DNA from: Streptomyces hayashii
Lineage (GTDB): Bacteria; Actinomycetota; Actinomycetes; Streptomycetales; Streptomycetaceae
Length of the DNA stretch: 64,000 nucleotides
Reading direction: 5' to 3'
Assembly (NCBI RefSeq): GCF_024539815.1
Contig: NZ_JAHHIU010000086.1
Span: 1-64,000, forward strand
In this document: piece after piece, positions 41,076-50,317 of the stretch
Layout of the letters: every line of letters begins with the position of its first letter
Numbering within the stretch: the first letter of the stretch is position 1
Made by a program: the position numbers and the translations under genes
Notes under the pieces: model-generated
The model's input: only the letters and a program-made list of their open reading frames with translations
Told to the model about the DNA's origin: nothing
The model's database searches: none

Positions 41076-42047
41076 TCAGCCGAAGGCCTCGCGCAGGGCG
41101 GGCAACAGGGTCTTCTCCGACCAGTCCAGGTACGCCGGCTGCGAGTCGCCGCCGATCTGCACCAGGGCGATCTCCGTGAACCCGGCCTCGGCGTAGGGGC
41201 GTACGGCCTCGACGAAGTCGTCCGGGTCGTCGCCGCAGGGGATCGAGGAGGCCACGTCGTCGGGCGTCACGAACTGGGTCGCCGCGTCGAAGGAGTCGGG
41301 GTGGGGCAGTTCGGAGTTGACCTTCCATCCGTTGCCGAACCAGCGGAACTGGGCGTGCGCCCGTTTCACGGCGCTTTCCCGGTCGGAGTCGTGGCAGACC
41401 GGGAGCTGCCCCACGCGCGGCTTGCCCGCGCCGCCGTGCCGGTCGAAGGACTCCAGCAGATCCGGCTTCGGCTCGGTGGCGATGACCAGGTCGGCCAGCC
41501 GGCCGGCGAGCGCGCACGAGCGCTCGCCCGAGACGGCGATCCCGATCGGCGGCGGCTCGTCGGGAAGGTCCCACAGCCGCGCCGAGTCCACGTCGAAATG
41601 GGCCCCGTGCCGCGTGAGGTGCCCGCCCTCGAACAGGGCGCGGATGATCTCCACGGCCTCCTCCAGCATCTCGTGCCGTACGTCCACCGAGGGCCATCCG
41701 CCGCCGACCACATGCTCGTTGAGGTTCTCCCCGGAGCCCAGCCCCAGCCGGAAGCGCCCCTCGGACAGCAGTTGCATCGTCGCGGCCTTCTGCGCCACCA
41801 CCGCGGGGTGGTAGCGGAACGTCGGACAGGTCACGTACGTCATCAGCGGAATGCGTGACGTGGCCTGGGCGGCGGCCCCGAGCACGCTCCACGCGTACGG
41901 GGAGTGCCCCTGCGAGCGCAGCCACGGAAAGTAGTGGTCCGACGTCACCGAGAAGTCGAACCCCGCCTCCTCGGCCCGCACCACGTGGTCGACCAGGTCA
42001 CGAGGGCCGGCCTGCTCGGTCATCATCGTGTATCCGATTCGCACCAT
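41076..42047 (-). CDS. F420-dependent LLM-class oxidoreductase
   Basis: A 323-residue luciferase-like TIM barrel of the F420-dependent type (TIGR03557-like). Signature segments include GFDFSVTSDHYFPWLRSQGH (29-48), the LGLGSGENLNEHVVGGGWPS loop (about 102-121) that binds coenzyme F420, and PIGIAVSGERSCALAGRLAD. It probably oxidises an alcohol or aldehyde with F420. It stands alone on the minus strand, divergent from the serine hydrolase gene at 42143. Confidence 0.9.
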   Translation of the reverse strand: MVRIGYTMMTEQAGPRDLVDHVVRAEEAGFDFSVTSDHYFPWLRSQGHSPYAWSVLGAAAQATSRIPLMTYVTCPTFRYHPAVVAQKAATMQLLSEGRFRLGLGSGENLNEHVVGGGWPSVDVRHEMLEEAVEIIRALFEGGHLTRHGAHFDVDSARLWDLPDEPPPIGIAVSGERSCALAGRLADLVIATEPKPDLLESFDRHGGAGKPRVGQLPVCHDSDRESAVKRAHAQFRWFGNGWKVNSELPHPDSFDAATQFVTPDDVASSIPCGDDPDDFVEAVRPYAEAGFTEIALVQIGGDSQPAYLDWSEKTLLPALREAFG

Positions 42048-42142
42048 GGGATCCGAGTCCCCTGCCGCCGCCAGGGGAAACGGAGCGTCGTCCGCCGGAA
42101 AACCCGTCGATCGTCGGGCGCGGGAGCGGCAGGATGCGGTGC

Positions 42143-43630
42143 ATGAGCGCCCACCCCCCGCCTTCGCGCACTCCGTCCGCCCTGCCGTCGAGCACGCCGT
42201 CCGCCGAGGGCGTCGACGCCCTCGGCGTCCACGCGTTCCTGGACGCCGTCGAGTCGACCGGGCTCGTCGAACCGCACAGCCTGATGATCCTGCGCCACGG
42301 CAGACTCGTCGCCTCCGGCTGGTGGGAGCCCTACACCCCCGACCGGCTCCACCTGCTGTACTCGCTCAGCAAGAGCTTCACGGCGACGGCCGCGGGCTTC
42401 GCCGTCGCGGAGGGGCTGATCGGCCTCGACGACCCGGTCGTGTCGTACTTCCCCGAGCTCGACGCGGAGATCACCGACCCGCGCAGCCGGGCGGTGCTGG
42501 TGCGCCATGTGGCGTCGATGGCGAGCGGGCACGAGGAGGAGACCTACGACCGGGCGCACGCCCTCGACCGCGACGACCTCGTCCGCGGCTTCCTGCTGCT
42601 GCCGCCGGAGCGCGAGCCGGGAAGCGTGTTCGCCTACAACCAGCCCGCCACCTACGCGCTCGCGGCGATCGTGCAGCGCGTGACGGGTCGGTCGCTCACC
42701 GCGTATCTGCGACCGCGGCTGCTGGACCCGCTCGGCGTCGGCGAGGTCGCCTGGCTGACCGACCGGTCCGGCCGCGAGCTCGGCTTCAGCGGACTGCACG
42801 GCACGACCGACGCGATCGCCCGGCTCGGACAGCTCTACCTGGACGAGGGCAGATGGCAGGGCGAACGGCTGCTGTCACGGGAGTGGGTCGCCGACGCCAC
42901 CCGCGAACACGTGCCGACGCAGCCCGGGGCCCCGGCCGACGCGGACCGACAGGACTGGGACCGCGGCTACGGCTTCCAGTTCTGGCGCTCCCGGCACGGC
43001 TACCGCGGCGACGGGGCCTACGGACAGTTCTGCGTGATCCTGCCCGAGCAGGACGCCGTGATCGCGACCACGGCGGCCACCGGCGACATGCAGGCGTTGC
43101 TCGCCCTCGTCTGGGAGCATCTGCTGCCCGCGTTCCGCCCCGGTCCGCTGACCGGGCGCGAGGAGGCCGACGCGGCTCTCACCCGGCGCCTGGCGCGGCT
43201 CGCGCTGCCCACGGCCCCGGGCGCGCCCGCGCCGCCGCAGGGGGCCGGACGCTGGGCGGGCGCCGCGTTCGCCCCCGCCGACGGGGTCTGCGCCGACCAG
43301 CCGGGACTGACCGGCGTCACGGTCGCCGAGGGTGCCGACGGATGGACGCTGAGCCTCGCGGAGAAGCAGGGCGACCTCAGGCTGGAGCTGCCCGCCGCCG
43401 GTGGCTGGCAGGTGAGCGAAGAGCCGCTGCCCACCGCGGTCGGCGGCGGGTGGACCGACGCCGACACGCTCACCGCGCACGTCGTCTTCCTGGAGACCCC
43501 CCACCGACTGCGGGTGACCTGCTCCCTTGCCACGCGGACGTTCACCGCCCGCTGGGACACGACGCCCCTGCACGGCGGTCCGCTGCGCTCCCTGCGCGCA
43601 CCGGGCCGTACGCCCGGATCAGGCGGCTGA
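42143..43630 (+). CDS. Beta-lactamase-fold serine hydrolase
   Basis: A 495-residue protein. Residues about 25-345 form a class C beta-lactamase/esterase domain with the SxxK nucleophile in LYSLSKSFTATA (Ser and Lys) and the Tyr motif in FAYNQPATYAL. The C-terminal part (about 370-490) is a beta-rich accessory domain. No clear signal peptide is seen, so a cytosolic esterase or peptidase is more likely than a secreted beta-lactamase. The start could also be ATG at 42134; CAGGAT lies 7 bp before 42143. Its end overlaps the pseudokinase gene by 12 bp. Confidence 0.88.
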   Translation: MSAHPPPSRTPSALPSSTPSAEGVDALGVHAFLDAVESTGLVEPHSLMILRHGRLVASGWWEPYTPDRLHLLYSLSKSFTATAAGFAVAEGLIGLDDPVVSYFPELDAEITDPRSRAVLVRHVASMASGHEEETYDRAHALDRDDLVRGFLLLPPEREPGSVFAYNQPATYALAAIVQRVTGRSLTAYLRPRLLDPLGVGEVAWLTDRSGRELGFSGLHGTTDAIARLGQLYLDEGRWQGERLLSREWVADATREHVPTQPGAPADADRQDWDRGYGFQFWRSRHGYRGDGAYGQFCVILPEQDAVIATTAATGDMQALLALVWEHLLPAFRPGPLTGREEADAALTRRLARLALPTAPGAPAPPQGAGRWAGAAFAPADGVCADQPGLTGVTVAEGADGWTLSLAEKQGDLRLELPAAGGWQVSEEPLPTAVGGGWTDADTLTAHVVFLETPHRLRVTCSLATRTFTARWDTTPLHGGPLRSLRAPGRTPGSGG

Positions 43631-45277
43631 GCCGGGCCGGAAGGTCTTCAGGAACGTGTCGAGGGCCTGCCGGTCGGCCTTGGTGTCCCAGTCCTCGGCG
43701 GGCGTCGTCCAGCGCAGCGAGAAGCTGCGGTGCCCGCCGAGCAGGAAACCGCGGCCGAACGTCCGTTCCTGTCCGCCGTCGACGTCGACGACCCACTCCA
43801 TGTCGGCGGCCTTGTACCCCAGATACGTCGTCGCGCTGATCGCGCCGATCCGCCGGAAACCGTCGGCCTTCCTCAGGTTCGGCTCGACGTCGTCCCGCCA
43901 CACGACGACCGGGTCGGGTCCGGCGCTCTCGCTGTAGGTCACCGCGAGGGTGCGCGGATCGCCGGACGCGCCGAAGGTGACCCGGTAGGCGTGGTGTGCG
44001 CCGCGTGCGGTCTCCAGCCGCTTCCATCCCGCGGGCAGGGCGACCGAGAAGCCCTCCGGCGCCCGGTAGACCCGGAAGCCCGGGGGGAGGGCCGTCGCGG
44101 TGGCGGAAGGCGGGGCGTCCGGCGAGGCGCTCGCGGACGGGCGGGCCGGCGCGGCCGGGCTCGCGGCCGTCGGCGGCGGGGTCGTGGCGGGCGTGGGCGC
44201 AGGCGGCGCGGAGCCTCTGTCGCCGGGGTCCTCGTCGGGCGCCGCAGCGGACGCGGATGGCCGGGCCTGCGTCCCTCCCGCCGAGGTGTCGTCGGCGTCG
44301 GGCAGCTGGTGCGTCACGACGAGGGCGGCGAACGCCACCGCGACGACGGCCAGCGCGGTCCCGGCCGCCATGGCGCGGCCGCTCCACTGCGGGCCGATGT
44401 GCCGGGCTGTCGCGCAGACACGGCGCAGCCGCGGCGTGGGCAGGCCGGCGTGCGGGTCCTCGTCCAGCACCCGGGTGAGCGACTGGCGTACGACCGTGCG
44501 GGTCAGCCGTTCCCGGGAGTCCTTGCGCAGCAGTCCCTGCACGGTCGAGTTGAGGGGACCCGCCCGCAGGGGAGCGCGCAGCGGCAGCCGGTCCACGCCC
44601 TTCAGCGTGCTCTCGGGCCGGTCCCGGTCCCGGTACGGCGGCCGCCCCTCGACCATCGTGTAGAGGATCGCGCCCAGCGCCCACAGGTCGGCCGCGGGGC
44701 CGATGCGCTCGTCGCGCGCCTGCTCGGGGGAGGCGTACGACGGCGCGGCCACCCGTGGGGCGAGCGTCGCGCCCGCCAGCCCGAAACCGGTGAGGACGAG
44801 GGGCCCCTGGCTGCGCAGGAACACCTGCCCGGGGCTCAGCTCGCCGTGGGTGATGCCCTCACCGTGCGCGGCCTCCAGGACGTCCAGCAGCTGCAGTCCG
44901 ATCGCCGCGGCCCGGGCCGGGCTGAACGCGCCCTTCTGCTCCATGAGCTGGCCGAGCGGCAGGCCGTCGATCCACTCGGTGACGGTCCACAGGGAGCCCG
45001 CCTCCTCCACGGCGTCGACGACCGCGGCGATCCGGCCGGGACACAGCCGCGCCATCGTCTCGGACATGCCCAGCACCCGGTCGGCGGCCTGGCGCGCCTT
45101 CTCCTCGCCCTGGTCGGCGGGCAGCCCGATCCGGGTGACCAGGCAGGGCCGGGCCGCCCCGGAGTCCTCGACGTACTCGCCGTACCAGCTGACGCGGTTC
45201 GTCTCCCGGTGGACGACGTCGAGCAGCCGGTACCTCCCGGCGACCAACTCGTGCGTGGAGACGTGCGTCTTGACCAT
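43619..45277 (-). CDS. Membrane-anchored protein kinase-like pseudokinase
   Basis: A 552-residue protein with a PknB-like kinase domain (about 14-285), a membrane helix (about 305-325), a Pro/Ala/Ser-rich linker and an extracytoplasmic domain (about 395-550). Key catalytic residues are lost: the HRD motif reads HGE (144-146), so the catalytic Asp is absent, and the DFG motif reads GFG (164-166). The glycine loop is also degenerate. SPEQA (183-187) and the F-helix region are kept. It may be a sensor or scaffold rather than a kinase. GAGGGA precedes the ATG at 45277. Confidence 0.88.
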   Translation of the reverse strand: MVKTHVSTHELVAGRYRLLDVVHRETNRVSWYGEYVEDSGAARPCLVTRIGLPADQGEEKARQAADRVLGMSETMARLCPGRIAAVVDAVEEAGSLWTVTEWIDGLPLGQLMEQKGAFSPARAAAIGLQLLDVLEAAHGEGITHGELSPGQVFLRSQGPLVLTGFGLAGATLAPRVAAPSYASPEQARDERIGPAADLWALGAILYTMVEGRPPYRDRDRPESTLKGVDRLPLRAPLRAGPLNSTVQGLLRKDSRERLTRTVVRQSLTRVLDEDPHAGLPTPRLRRVCATARHIGPQWSGRAMAAGTALAVVAVAFAALVVTHQLPDADDTSAGGTQARPSASAAAPDEDPGDRGSAPPAPTPATTPPPTAASPAAPARPSASASPDAPPSATATALPPGFRVYRAPEGFSVALPAGWKRLETARGAHHAYRVTFGASGDPRTLAVTYSESAGPDPVVVWRDDVEPNLRKADGFRRIGAISATTYLGYKAADMEWVVDVDGGQERTFGRGFLLGGHRSFSLRWTTPAEDWDTKADRQALDTFLKTFRPGSAA

Positions 45278-45657
45278 GGCCATCCCTCGCTGAACCGCTG
45301 GTACTCACCTTTCCCAGTGGTACGACCGGTGCGAGGGTGTCCGTTCAATCGATCCGCAACTCCGGCACGATTCCTGTCCTTCATTCAAGAAAGCCGGGCG
45401 TTCGCCCGTATGCGCGTGCGAGGAATGGGAATTGGCGGGAGGCCGTCCCGGCTGCGTCCTGCGGTGCGACCAGCGGCGAACACGACGACGCCGGGGTATT
45501 CGACGCCCCCGAAAACGACCGACTCACCCGTGGCCCATTCCCGTGCGCGGGCACACCCTCCGGGTTTTCGCCGTCCCCTCGAAGAGGCGCCGTCGACGGG
45601 TCGTGGACGGGGCGTCGCCGGAGCGTCGCCGTACGGTCGCCGTCGGCGGGAGCGCGT
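45278..45657. other. Intergenic region, no gene seen
   Basis: A 380-bp gap upstream of the pseudokinase gene and downstream of the dehydratase gene, both on the minus strand. CGGGCG-tt-CGCCCG (45395-45408) is a short hairpin. The pseudokinase promoter should lie near 45300-45400, but no clear -10 or -35 was found. Confidence 0.3.
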
Positions 45658-46620
45658 TCAGCGCAACCCGAACCGCTCCGTCCAGAGCGACATGTCCGCG
45701 GCCGTCGCGTTGCCGCCGCAGACCACCAGGCCCAGCCGCACATCGTGCCCCATCCGCTCGACGACCTGCCGGGCCGCGGGCAGCAGACAGCCGGCCGCCG
45801 GCTCGGTCCACAGCTTGCCGTGTTCGGCGAGGTCCAGACAGCCCCGCACGGCCTCCCGGTCCGGAACGCTCAACACGTCGGTGACCAGGGCGGACACATG
45901 GTCGTACGTCAGCTGCGAGACACTCGGCGCACTGAGGGTGGAGACGATCGACGACAGCGCGACCGGCACCGGCCCGCCGGCCGCCAGCGCCTCCGACATC
46001 GCCTGCGCCCCCTCGGTCTCCACGCCCCAGATCCGCACCTGCGGGCGGCGGGCGCGCAGGGCCGCGGCGACACCGGCGATCAGCCCGCCGCCCCCGACGC
46101 TGACCAGTACGTCCGTGACGTCGTCCGCGTCGGCGGCGAACTCCAGGCCGACGGTGCCCTGTCCGGCGACGACCAGAGGATCGTCGAACGGGTGCACCAG
46201 CGTGAAGCCCTCCTGCCGCAACCGCTCCGCCAGCGAGAACGCCCCGTCCATGGTGTCGGTCGTCCGCACCGAGGCGCCGGACGCCCGTGCGATCTCGACG
46301 GCCCGGGCCGGTGCCGAACGCGGCATCACGATCGTGGCCTTCACGTCCAGCGCGGCGGCCATGACCGCGAGCGCGATCCCGTGGTTGCCGCCGCTCACCG
46401 CGACGACCCCGGCCGCCCGCTCGGCCTCGCTCAACGACAGAAGCTTCGCCGTCGCCCCACGCGCCTTGAACGAGCCGGTGCGTTGCAGGAGTTCCAGCTT
46501 CGCGGTCACCGGTACGCCGAGCAGCGCCGACAGGCCGGGGCTCGGCACGGTCGAGGTGCGGACGACGTGTCCGGCGATCCGCTCGGCGGCCGCCTCGATG
46601 TCCGAGATGCCGATCAACAC
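45658..46620 (-). CDS. PLP-dependent threonine/serine dehydratase-like protein
   Basis: A 320-residue fold-type II PLP enzyme. The Schiff-base lysine is in QRTGSFKARGA (about 47-57), the substrate loop is VSGGNHGIALA (about 75-85), and the phosphate loop is VSVGGGGLIAG (about 169-179). The likely reaction is deamination of L-threonine or L-serine to a 2-oxoacid. It lacks the C-terminal regulatory ACT domain, so it resembles catabolic enzymes. The GTG at 46620 is preferred, with GGAAGG 6 bp upstream; GTG at 46626 is also in frame. Confidence 0.9.
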   Translation of the reverse strand: MLIGISDIEAAAERIAGHVVRTSTVPSPGLSALLGVPVTAKLELLQRTGSFKARGATAKLLSLSEAERAAGVVAVSGGNHGIALAVMAAALDVKATIVMPRSAPARAVEIARASGASVRTTDTMDGAFSLAERLRQEGFTLVHPFDDPLVVAGQGTVGLEFAADADDVTDVLVSVGGGGLIAGVAAALRARRPQVRIWGVETEGAQAMSEALAAGGPVPVALSSIVSTLSAPSVSQLTYDHVSALVTDVLSVPDREAVRGCLDLAEHGKLWTEPAAGCLLPAARQVVERMGHDVRLGLVVCGGNATAADMSLWTERFGLR

Positions 46621-46626
46621 AGTCAC

Positions 46627-46889
46627 CCTTCCGGCGCGGGCGGAGAGGGGAGCGGCCGCGCCTTGTCCCGCATCGCACCCTCGCCCGCTGCCGGGGCTCC
46701 GGTCAACTCGGTTCGCGGCCCGGCTCGGAGATCCCGGCGTACGGCGGGGCCGACCGGGGCGCGCAGCCCGCGGGCTGCGCCGACGGCCCCCGAGGCCGCG
46801 GCGCGCGCCGACCCGGCGGCGGCGACCTTCCCGCCCGTCCGGGACGAGCGCGCGACGGCCCGTCCGCGCGTCGCCACGACCGGTTCCGG
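46627..46889. other. Intergenic region, no gene seen
   Basis: A 263-bp non-coding gap after the LuxR-type gene and before the dehydratase gene, both leftward. Nothing specific was recognised. Confidence 0.3.
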
Positions 46890-49883
46890 TCAGCCCGCCG
46901 CGCCCGGACCCGGCTCGATCAGGTGCTCGCGGTAGGCGATCGCCACCGCCTCCGTACGGCTCGCCGCCCCCGTCTTGGCGAGGATGTTGGAGACATGGAC
47001 GCTCGCCGTCTTGCCGCTGATGAAGAGCTCCTCGCCGATCTGCCGGTTGCTGCGGCCGAGGGCGAGCAGCCGCAGGACCTCCCGCTCACGGGCCGTCAAG
47101 GTGACCGGACGGTCCCGGCCGGGGGAGGAGCCGGCGGCCGGGCGGCCGCTCCGGATCAGGGCGTCGGCCCGCTCCAGCAGGGGCGTGGCCCCCAGCCGTG
47201 CGGCCGTCTCCCGGGCGGCCCGGGCCTGTTCGGTCGCCTCCTCGCGCCGGTCCGCCGCGAGCAGGGCCTGTGCGTACCGCAGCCGGCAGCGGGCGAGTTC
47301 GTACGGGTCGCCGTAGCCGAAGGCCCGCACCGCCTTCTCCCAGGCCGCCGCGTCCGGGCCCGCGACCGCCCAGGCGCACTCGGCCTCGGCGCGGGCCAGC
47401 CAGGCGCGCCCCTCGGGGCCCTGCGGCACGCCCGTCTGGCCGTGCAGGGTCGCCTCCCGGGCCGGTTCCAGCAGTTCGGACGCCACCGCGGACCAGCGGC
47501 GGGCCGCGCTCCCGTCGCCCTCGCGCCGCGCCGCGGCGGCCGCGTCGGCCACCGCGGTGAGGGCCAGCGCGGTGAGCCGGACCGTGACGTCCGGGCGGCT
47601 TCCCGCGTCGTCCGTCAAGGACTCGACCGAGGACCGCAGCCGGACCACCGCGGCCTCCGCGTCGCCGCTCAGCGCCGCCGCGTCGGTCAGGACGATCCCC
47701 GCGACGAGCGCCGCCATCCAGTCGTAGCGCCCTTCGAGGAGGGCATGCGCCCGCTCGACGGCGCCGCGCTCGCCGCGCGCGAGGGCGACGTACAGCGTGG
47801 GCCCGAGCGCGAAGCCGCCCGACGCCGGGAGCACCGCCAGGTCGTTCGCCGCCGTGCGCAGGCACTCGTCCCACCGGCCCAGGGTGTAGAGCACCAGGAG
47901 CTGCAGATAGCGCATCTCCAGCGGATACGGCGAGGACAGCAGGCCTGCCCGGCGGGCCCGGTCCAGGCCCTCGGCCAGCCAGGGCAGGCACTCCGCCGGC
48001 TCTCCGGCCTCGTAGGCCCCGATCGCCAGGGAGAACAGGGCGCGCATCTCCACCGGGGCGTTGCCCCCGCGCCGGGCCAGCTCCCGGGCCTCCTCCAGCA
48101 GCGCCCGGCCCTCGGGGGAGCGGCGGCCGCCGCCCTCCAGGTTGGCCAGCGACACCAGCAGATCGGCGCGCGCGTCCGTCAGTTCGAGCCGCTCGGCCAC
48201 GCCCAGCGCCTGCCGGGCCACGCGCAGCGCGGTGGCCACGTCGCCGACCTGACGCGCCGCCAGGACATGGGTGGCGGCGGCCCACACCCATGTCGGCGAC
48301 GGCGGTTCGGCCGGGATCATCGCCAGCGCCTCGCTGCTGTAGGCGAACGCGGCCGTCAGGCTGTCCACGCCCATGAGGGTGCCGGCGAGCGTGTAGCGCA
48401 CGCGCGCGGCGAGCTCGGAGTCGGCGTCCTGGCCCACGCCCGCGAGCGCGGCCCGGGTCAGGGACACCGCGCGGTGCGCCTCCCCGGCGTGGGCCGCCGC
48501 CGCCGAGGCGCGCAGCATCAGCGTGACCCGGTCGCTTCCCTCGCCGGACGGCAGGGCCGCGGCGGGGGCCGACTCCCACAGGTCCAGGACGGCTTCCAGA
48601 TGGTGCAGCTCCTCGGCGGGCGCGCCGACCCGCCGGGCGTGGTCGGCGGCCTCCAGGGAGGCGGCGAGCGCCTCGCCGAGGTCGTGGCTCTCGCGGTAGT
48701 GGTGGGCGCGTTCCGCGGCGGTGTCGGCGCGGTGTCCGCGGCCGGCGAGCAGCCCGGCGAACGCGCCGTGCAGCCGCGACCGCTCCCCGGGGAGCAGATC
48801 GGCGTAGACCGCTTCGCGCGCGAGGGCGTGCCGGAACGCGTACGTGCCGTCGTCGCCCGCGACCAGCAGCTGGCGGCCCACCGCCTCCCGCAGAGCGGAC
48901 TCCAGCTCCTCCTCGGGCAGTCCCACGGCGTCCCGCAGCAGGCCGTGGTCCACACGGCGGCCGGCGACGGCGGCGGTGCGCAGCACCTGCTGGGCGGTGT
49001 CGGGGAGTTGCTCGACCCGGATGAGCAGCAGGTCGGCGAGGCCGCTGGGCACGCCGCCGGACTCCGCGTCCCGCGCCGCCACGAGCTCCTCCGCGTAGAA
49101 CGCGTTGCCCTCCGCGCGCTCCACGATCCGGCGCACCGTGGCCTCCGGCAGCGGACGGTCCTCCAGGGCGCGCACCAGACGGGCCACCTCGGCGTCCGCC
49201 AGCGGGCGCAGCTCCAGCCGGTCCACGGCCGGCAGCCGCACCAGCTCGGCCAGCAGCGGACGGAACGGGTGGCGGCGGTGCAGGTCGTCCGCCCGGTAGG
49301 AGGCCAGGACTGCCAGCCGGTGCCCCGACCCGTTCCCCGTGGGCCGTTGCAGGAACCCCCGGCTGAGCAGGAACCGCAACAGGTCGCGGGAGGACGGGTC
49401 GGCCCAGTGCAGGTCCTCCAGCACGAGGAGCAGCGGGGTGACCTCGGAGAGGTCGGCGAACAGCGACGCCATGCCCTCCAGCAGCCTCAGCCGGCCGCCG
49501 CCGGTGTCCGAAGGGGCCGGCGGGCCCCCGTCGTCGCGCGCCGCCCGCGCGCCCGTGCCGAGCAGCCGGTCGACCACCGGGTGCGCGGCGAGGACGGAGG
49601 CGAACCGCCCGTCCGCGACGAGCAGGCCGAGGATCTCCGCGAACGGCAGATACGGCAGGCCGACGTCGCCCAGGTCCACGCAGTGCCCGGTGAGCACGGT
49701 CATGCCGGAGCGCGCGGCGCGCACCGCGATCTCGTCGAGCACCCGTGTCTTGCCCACGCCCGCGTCCCCGGCGACCAGCACCGCGCGGGCCTCACCGCCC
49801 CGGGCGCGCTCCAGCACACCGGAGAGCCGGGCGAGTTCCTCTTCCCGGCCGATGAACGGAGTGGCGAACACGGTCTGCGACAC
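46890..49883 (-). CDS. LuxR-family AAA-type transcriptional regulator (LAL-like)
   Basis: A 997-residue regulator. The N-terminal STAND/AAA ATPase (about 8-330) has Walker A VLVAGDAGVGKTRVLDE and Walker B LLLVLEDLHWADPSSRD. A long TPR-like helical middle (about 380-900) follows. The C-terminal LuxR helix-turn-helix is LTAREREVLRLLALGRSNRQ with IGEELFISGKTASVHVSNIL. Such LAL regulators activate nearby or distant genes on ligand binding. The GTG at 49883 lies 6 bp after CAGGAT on the minus strand, suggesting leaderless initiation. No obvious target gene lies beside it. Confidence 0.92.
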   Translation of the reverse strand: MSQTVFATPFIGREEELARLSGVLERARGGEARAVLVAGDAGVGKTRVLDEIAVRAARSGMTVLTGHCVDLGDVGLPYLPFAEILGLLVADGRFASVLAAHPVVDRLLGTGARAARDDGGPPAPSDTGGGRLRLLEGMASLFADLSEVTPLLLVLEDLHWADPSSRDLLRFLLSRGFLQRPTGNGSGHRLAVLASYRADDLHRRHPFRPLLAELVRLPAVDRLELRPLADAEVARLVRALEDRPLPEATVRRIVERAEGNAFYAEELVAARDAESGGVPSGLADLLLIRVEQLPDTAQQVLRTAAVAGRRVDHGLLRDAVGLPEEELESALREAVGRQLLVAGDDGTYAFRHALAREAVYADLLPGERSRLHGAFAGLLAGRGHRADTAAERAHHYRESHDLGEALAASLEAADHARRVGAPAEELHHLEAVLDLWESAPAAALPSGEGSDRVTLMLRASAAAAHAGEAHRAVSLTRAALAGVGQDADSELAARVRYTLAGTLMGVDSLTAAFAYSSEALAMIPAEPPSPTWVWAAATHVLAARQVGDVATALRVARQALGVAERLELTDARADLLVSLANLEGGGRRSPEGRALLEEARELARRGGNAPVEMRALFSLAIGAYEAGEPAECLPWLAEGLDRARRAGLLSSPYPLEMRYLQLLVLYTLGRWDECLRTAANDLAVLPASGGFALGPTLYVALARGERGAVERAHALLEGRYDWMAALVAGIVLTDAAALSGDAEAAVVRLRSSVESLTDDAGSRPDVTVRLTALALTAVADAAAAARREGDGSAARRWSAVASELLEPAREATLHGQTGVPQGPEGRAWLARAEAECAWAVAGPDAAAWEKAVRAFGYGDPYELARCRLRYAQALLAADRREEATEQARAARETAARLGATPLLERADALIRSGRPAAGSSPGRDRPVTLTAREREVLRLLALGRSNRQIGEELFISGKTASVHVSNILAKTGAASRTEAVAIAYREHLIEPGPGAAG

Positions 49884-49963
49884 GGCCCCATCCTGGCACG
49901 CCCCACCGACAGCGCGGCCCGGCGACCAGGAACGAAGCCTCCGGCGGGCGGCTCGCGGCGGCC

Positions 49964-50317
49964 TCAGCGACGCAGTGAGCGCGCCCAGTCCGCGGGCACC
50001 CGGCCGGCCGGCCCGGGCGTCGGCTGCTCCGCGGGATGGCTCACCGGGGGCGCGAGCTCCGGCCCGGACTCGTACAGCTCGTCGGCGGAGTAGTCCCAGA
50101 ACCATTCCTCGCCCGGCTCGTAGCTGCGCACCAGGGGATGCCCGGTGGCCTTGTAGTGCGCGGTGGCGTGCTGGGCGGGCGAGGAGTCGCAGCAGCCGAC
50201 GTGTCCGCAGCTGGTGCAGCGCCGCAGATGGAACCACCAGCCGCCGGTCGCGTCGCAGTCCACGCAGCCCGCGCCGCTGGGCGGGACGCTCGGGTCGATG
50301 GGATCCACGTCGGTCAT
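49964..50317 (-). CDS. UBP-type zinc finger protein
   Basis: A 117-residue protein carrying a ubiquitin-protease-type zinc finger (ZnF-UBP). Ligands are Cys18 and Cys21 (GCVDCDATG), Cys34 and Cys37 (RRCTSCGHVGCC), with further Cys42/43 and His50, His54 and His60 (HATAHYKATGH). In eukaryotes this finger recognises the free C-terminal Gly-Gly of ubiquitin. Bacteria lack ubiquitin, so a different ligand is expected; Pup or another C-terminus are guesses. Its start overlaps the kinase stop by ATGA, making it the third gene of a redox/phosphorelay operon. Confidence 0.88.
   Translation of the reverse strand: MTDVDPIDPSVPPSGAGCVDCDATGGWWFHLRRCTSCGHVGCCDSSPAQHATAHYKATGHPLVRSYEPGEEWFWDYSADELYESGPELAPPVSHPAEQPTPGPAGRVPADWARSLRR

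Noticed and set aside
42143-43630. Secreted beta-lactamase giving resistance
   Set aside because: It has SxxK but no signal peptide and carries an extra C-terminal domain, so an esterase-like enzyme is more likely.
43730-47020. Open frame of 1096 codons on the plus strand
   Set aside because: It runs antisense to the pseudokinase and dehydratase genes and through intergenic DNA; GC-rich DNA lacks stops in such frames.
46923-50093. Open frame of 1056 codons on the plus strand
   Set aside because: Antisense shadow of the LuxR-AAA gene; no recognisable domain.
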